In this document: positions 62,317 to 64,000 of the stretch, piece after piece
How the letters are laid out: each line of letters begins with the position of its first letter
Position numbering within the stretch: position 1 is the first letter of the stretch
Assembly: GCA_964543195.1 (NCBI GenBank)
Contig: CAZIXF010000011.1
Coordinates: forward strand, 1-64,000
Direction of reading: 5' to 3'
Length of the DNA stretch: 64,000 nt
Origin: JAGTVG01 sp964543195
GTDB lineage: Bacteria > Bacteroidota > Bacteroidia > Cytophagales > Cyclobacteriaceae
Notes under the pieces: model-generated
What the model was told of the DNA's origin: nothing
The model's input: the letters and a program-made list of their open reading frames with translations, nothing else
Database searches by the model: none
Translations under genes and position numbers: made by a program

Positions 62317-63906
62317 TCATCCTTTCAGTATCTCATTAACCTCATCCCAGCTTACATTGGCAAAGAAATTTTTATCGTGATCCCATTCCACCCTGCGCCC
62401 GAGTTTATAGGATAAGGTACCCATATGAGCCGACACCGCTTCTTCAAAACCATAATCAATATCACATGACGGTTGTTTTTCTGCCCGTATGCTGTCGAGC
62501 CAGTCTGCGATATGAAGATGGGTAACATCCACCCGGATTCCGTCTCTGAAGGTATACAGCAATCCCTTGGAGGCGAAGTATCGTTCGGTAGCGGAGGTGA
62601 TGGCATCCAGCCCCTCGGCTCCGGATGTATAGGAAAACAAGGGTAATTCAGGATTGATAGTTCCCCGTTCAGCAATTTTCCCGTAACGTTCGGATCTCCG
62701 GTCGGGATAGACGGCAAGCGTATTGCCTATCTCCATGGTGGCGTCATTCCCCATGATCACATTGGGCCTGTTGTATTCATTGGCCAGCGTAGCGCTGTAC
62801 TGGAAGGTAAGATCCCTGTCAGGGTATTCGAACAGCACATTGAATACATCCGGCACCTCCCGTCCATCCTTCCAGTAATAGATACCACCCGAGGCGGTAA
62901 CACTTTCCGGGATGCCTAGATTCAGGATCTGATTGATCGCATCGTAATCGTGGGTTAAAAGATCACCGCTGAGTCCTGTACCGTATTCCCAGTATTTTCT
63001 CCACCGGAAAAAATGATCCTTGTTGAAAGGAATGGAAGGGGCATTTCCCAGAAAAAGATCCCAATCGATGGTTTCCCTGCTGGCTTCCGGATGTATAGGG
63101 TACTGCCATGCCCCGTTGGCAGAATTCCGGTTTGTGTTGGTCTGTACCATAGTAATTTTACCCAGCACATTTTTTCGTATCAACTCGGAGGCCTTTCCAT
63201 AGCTTTCTGTCTGACGGAACTGATGTCCGAGTTGAAACGTGATGCCCGATTCTTTGACTATATCATACAGGTCATAAGTTTCCTGCATTTTATGGGTCAT
63301 GGGCTTCTCTGCATACACATGTTTCCCGGCTCTGGCCGCTTCAATGGCCATAGGGGCATGCCAGTGATCAGGAGTTGCAATAATTACCGCATCAATATCA
63401 TCAGCATAAATGAGATCCTTCCAGTGATGATATTTTTTTGCCTGATATTCGCCGGTGCTCACGGTTTTCTGAGCAATATCCGCCTCAATTTCAAAAATGT
63501 CGCATACGCCATTAAAAACAACATTTAAATTTTCCTGGGCTTTGAAAGTATTGAGCGCTATATCGCTGCCGCCTTCATTAATGCGTTCTTGCTGGAGATT
63601 CAACCAGTTTTCCGTAGCATAACCGGCAGCCCTGACCAGTTGTTCTCCTCGGATACCAAAGCCTATGATACCCAGCCGGATCAGTTGATCCCTTCTCGGT
63701 GTTACGGGTTTTCTTGCCGGTCCGGTTTCAAAATCTATTCCTATCTCATTGAACAGGCCTGATTTCAGTACCTGATCATATTTTCTTTTCTGATAAGCAC
63801 TGTATAAAACACCGCCCACCACGGGAATGGTGGCAAGTCCTTTGAGAATATCCCTTCGTGAAATCCCGGATTTCTTTTCTTCGTCCTTTTTTCTGTTTTC
63901 AGCCAT
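62317..63906 (-). CDS. Gfo/Idh/MocA family oxidoreductase with Tat signal
   Basis: A 529-residue protein with a twin-arginine signal (SRRDILKGLATIPVVGG, R17-R18), followed by a Rossmann domain (LGIIGFGIRGEQLV), VIIATPDHWHAP and the family motif AEKPMTHK (E200-K201-P202). The C-terminal beta-sheet domain is typical of sugar oxidoreductases. Export folded with bound NAD(P) through Tat is known for this family; such proteins act on carbohydrates outside the cytoplasm. Substrate unknown. Confidence 0.93.
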   Translation of the reverse strand: MAENRKKDEEKKSGISRRDILKGLATIPVVGGVLYSAYQKRKYDQVLKSGLFNEIGIDFETGPARKPVTPRRDQLIRLGIIGFGIRGEQLVRAAGYATENWLNLQQERINEGGSDIALNTFKAQENLNVVFNGVCDIFEIEADIAQKTVSTGEYQAKKYHHWKDLIYADDIDAVIIATPDHWHAPMAIEAARAGKHVYAEKPMTHKMQETYDLYDIVKESGITFQLGHQFRQTESYGKASELIRKNVLGKITMVQTNTNRNSANGAWQYPIHPEASRETIDWDLFLGNAPSIPFNKDHFFRWRKYWEYGTGLSGDLLTHDYDAINQILNLGIPESVTASGGIYYWKDGREVPDVFNVLFEYPDRDLTFQYSATLANEYNRPNVIMGNDATMEIGNTLAVYPDRRSERYGKIAERGTINPELPLFSYTSGAEGLDAITSATERYFASKGLLYTFRDGIRVDVTHLHIADWLDSIRAEKQPSCDIDYGFEEAVSAHMGTLSYKLGRRVEWDHDKNFFANVSWDEVNEILKG

Positions 63907-63912
63907 AATATA

Positions 63913-64000
63913 TTATTTTTTATTTTTTCGGATCAGGTAGAGTAATCGGTCAAGACCTATCAGGCGACTGTTGGGGAATACCAGGTTGATGGATACAGCA
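63913..64000 (-). CDS. 3' end of a gene, cut by the window edge
   Basis: A minus-strand frame open from the window edge ends at a TAA (63913-63915), 6 bp before the Gfo/Idh start codon. The 28 visible residues end LIGLDRLLYLIRKNKK; the NSRLIGLDRLL stretch looks like the end of a small membrane protein (DoxX-like is one guess). Tight spacing suggests one transcript with the Gfo/Idh gene. Confidence 0.5.
   Translation of the reverse strand, partial: AVSINLVFPNSRLIGLDRLLYLIRKNKK

Overview
The window is a chromosomal segment of a member of the Bacteroidota, most likely a Bacteroidales/Marinilabiliales-type marine or sediment bacterium. The phylum call rests on several things seen together: the Bacteroidota-type dcw order mraZ-rsmH-ftsL-ftsI-murE-mraY-murD-ftsW-murG-murC-ftsQ-ftsA-ftsZ without murF; DUF4296, DUF4290 and DUF3109 proteins; a Bat (von Willebrand) gene set; the FtsZ tail ending FLHDNVD; and at least five promoters of the phylum type TTG-N18..20-TAnnTTTG. 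The genus cannot be told from sequence alone. I saw no rRNA, tRNA, CRISPR array, prophage or insertion-sequence transposase.

Layout. 1-3.5 kb: a DUF4296 lipoprotein, then a partial Bat operon (DUF58, membrane partner, BatA). 3.6-10 kb: purine nucleoside phosphorylase, dnaN, and a leftward operon uvrD/pcrA-type helicase, DUF4290, murA (with Asp at the catalytic Cys position). 10.2-10.8 kb: two small unrecognised genes, one resembling a PD-(D/E)XK nuclease. 11.2-18.9 kb: a leftward operon glgE, treS-maltokinase fusion, glgB, which is a full trehalose-to-alpha-glucan (GlgE) route. 19.5-28.6 kb: exported proteins: a beta-propeller lipoprotein, a secreted AGE-fold epimerase-like protein, two tandem M14 carboxypeptidase-fold proteins (one predicted inactive) and a large metzincin lipoprotein. 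29-38 kb: housekeeping genes (DUF3109, accC, accB, efp, rpmF, DUF177, pdxA on one side; rsmA, mgtE, a 2-hydroxyacid dehydrogenase and a pentapeptide-repeat membrane protein on the other). 38.3-45 kb: two Cys-type sulfatase lipoproteins, a methyltransferase, a Tat-type lipoprotein of the polysaccharide pyruvyl transferase family and an SDR protein with an altered active site. 45.4-60.6 kb: the complete 13-gene leftward dcw cluster. 61-64 kb: a TlpA-like thioredoxin lipoprotein and a Tat-type Gfo/Idh/MocA oxidoreductase, with the 3' end of one more gene at the edge.

How the parts work together. The dcw cluster is bounded by readable control elements. Upstream of mraZ there is a canonical promoter whose -33 TTG lies inside three tandem 10-bp AAAGTGGNNN repeats, the type of operator bound by MraZ, so autoregulation of the whole cluster is predicted. 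Downstream of ftsZ there is a hairpin followed by eight T residues. The glg operon should convert trehalose to maltose, maltose 1-phosphate, linear glucan and branched glucan. The sulfatases and exported hydrolases/peptidases point to use of external sulfated glycans and protein.

Several intergenic regions (13.4, 19.1-19.5, 28.6-28.9 kb) hold degenerate copies of one dispersed repeat family. The 28.6-28.9 kb copy is bounded by a perfect 17-bp inverted repeat and carries a nine-unit 8-bp tandem array. The best candidates for new biology are the MraZ operator/promoter overlap, the tandem active/inactive M14 pair, the exported pyruvyl-transferase-family lipoprotein, and the small nuclease-like two-gene unit. 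All functional statements are from sequence reading only.
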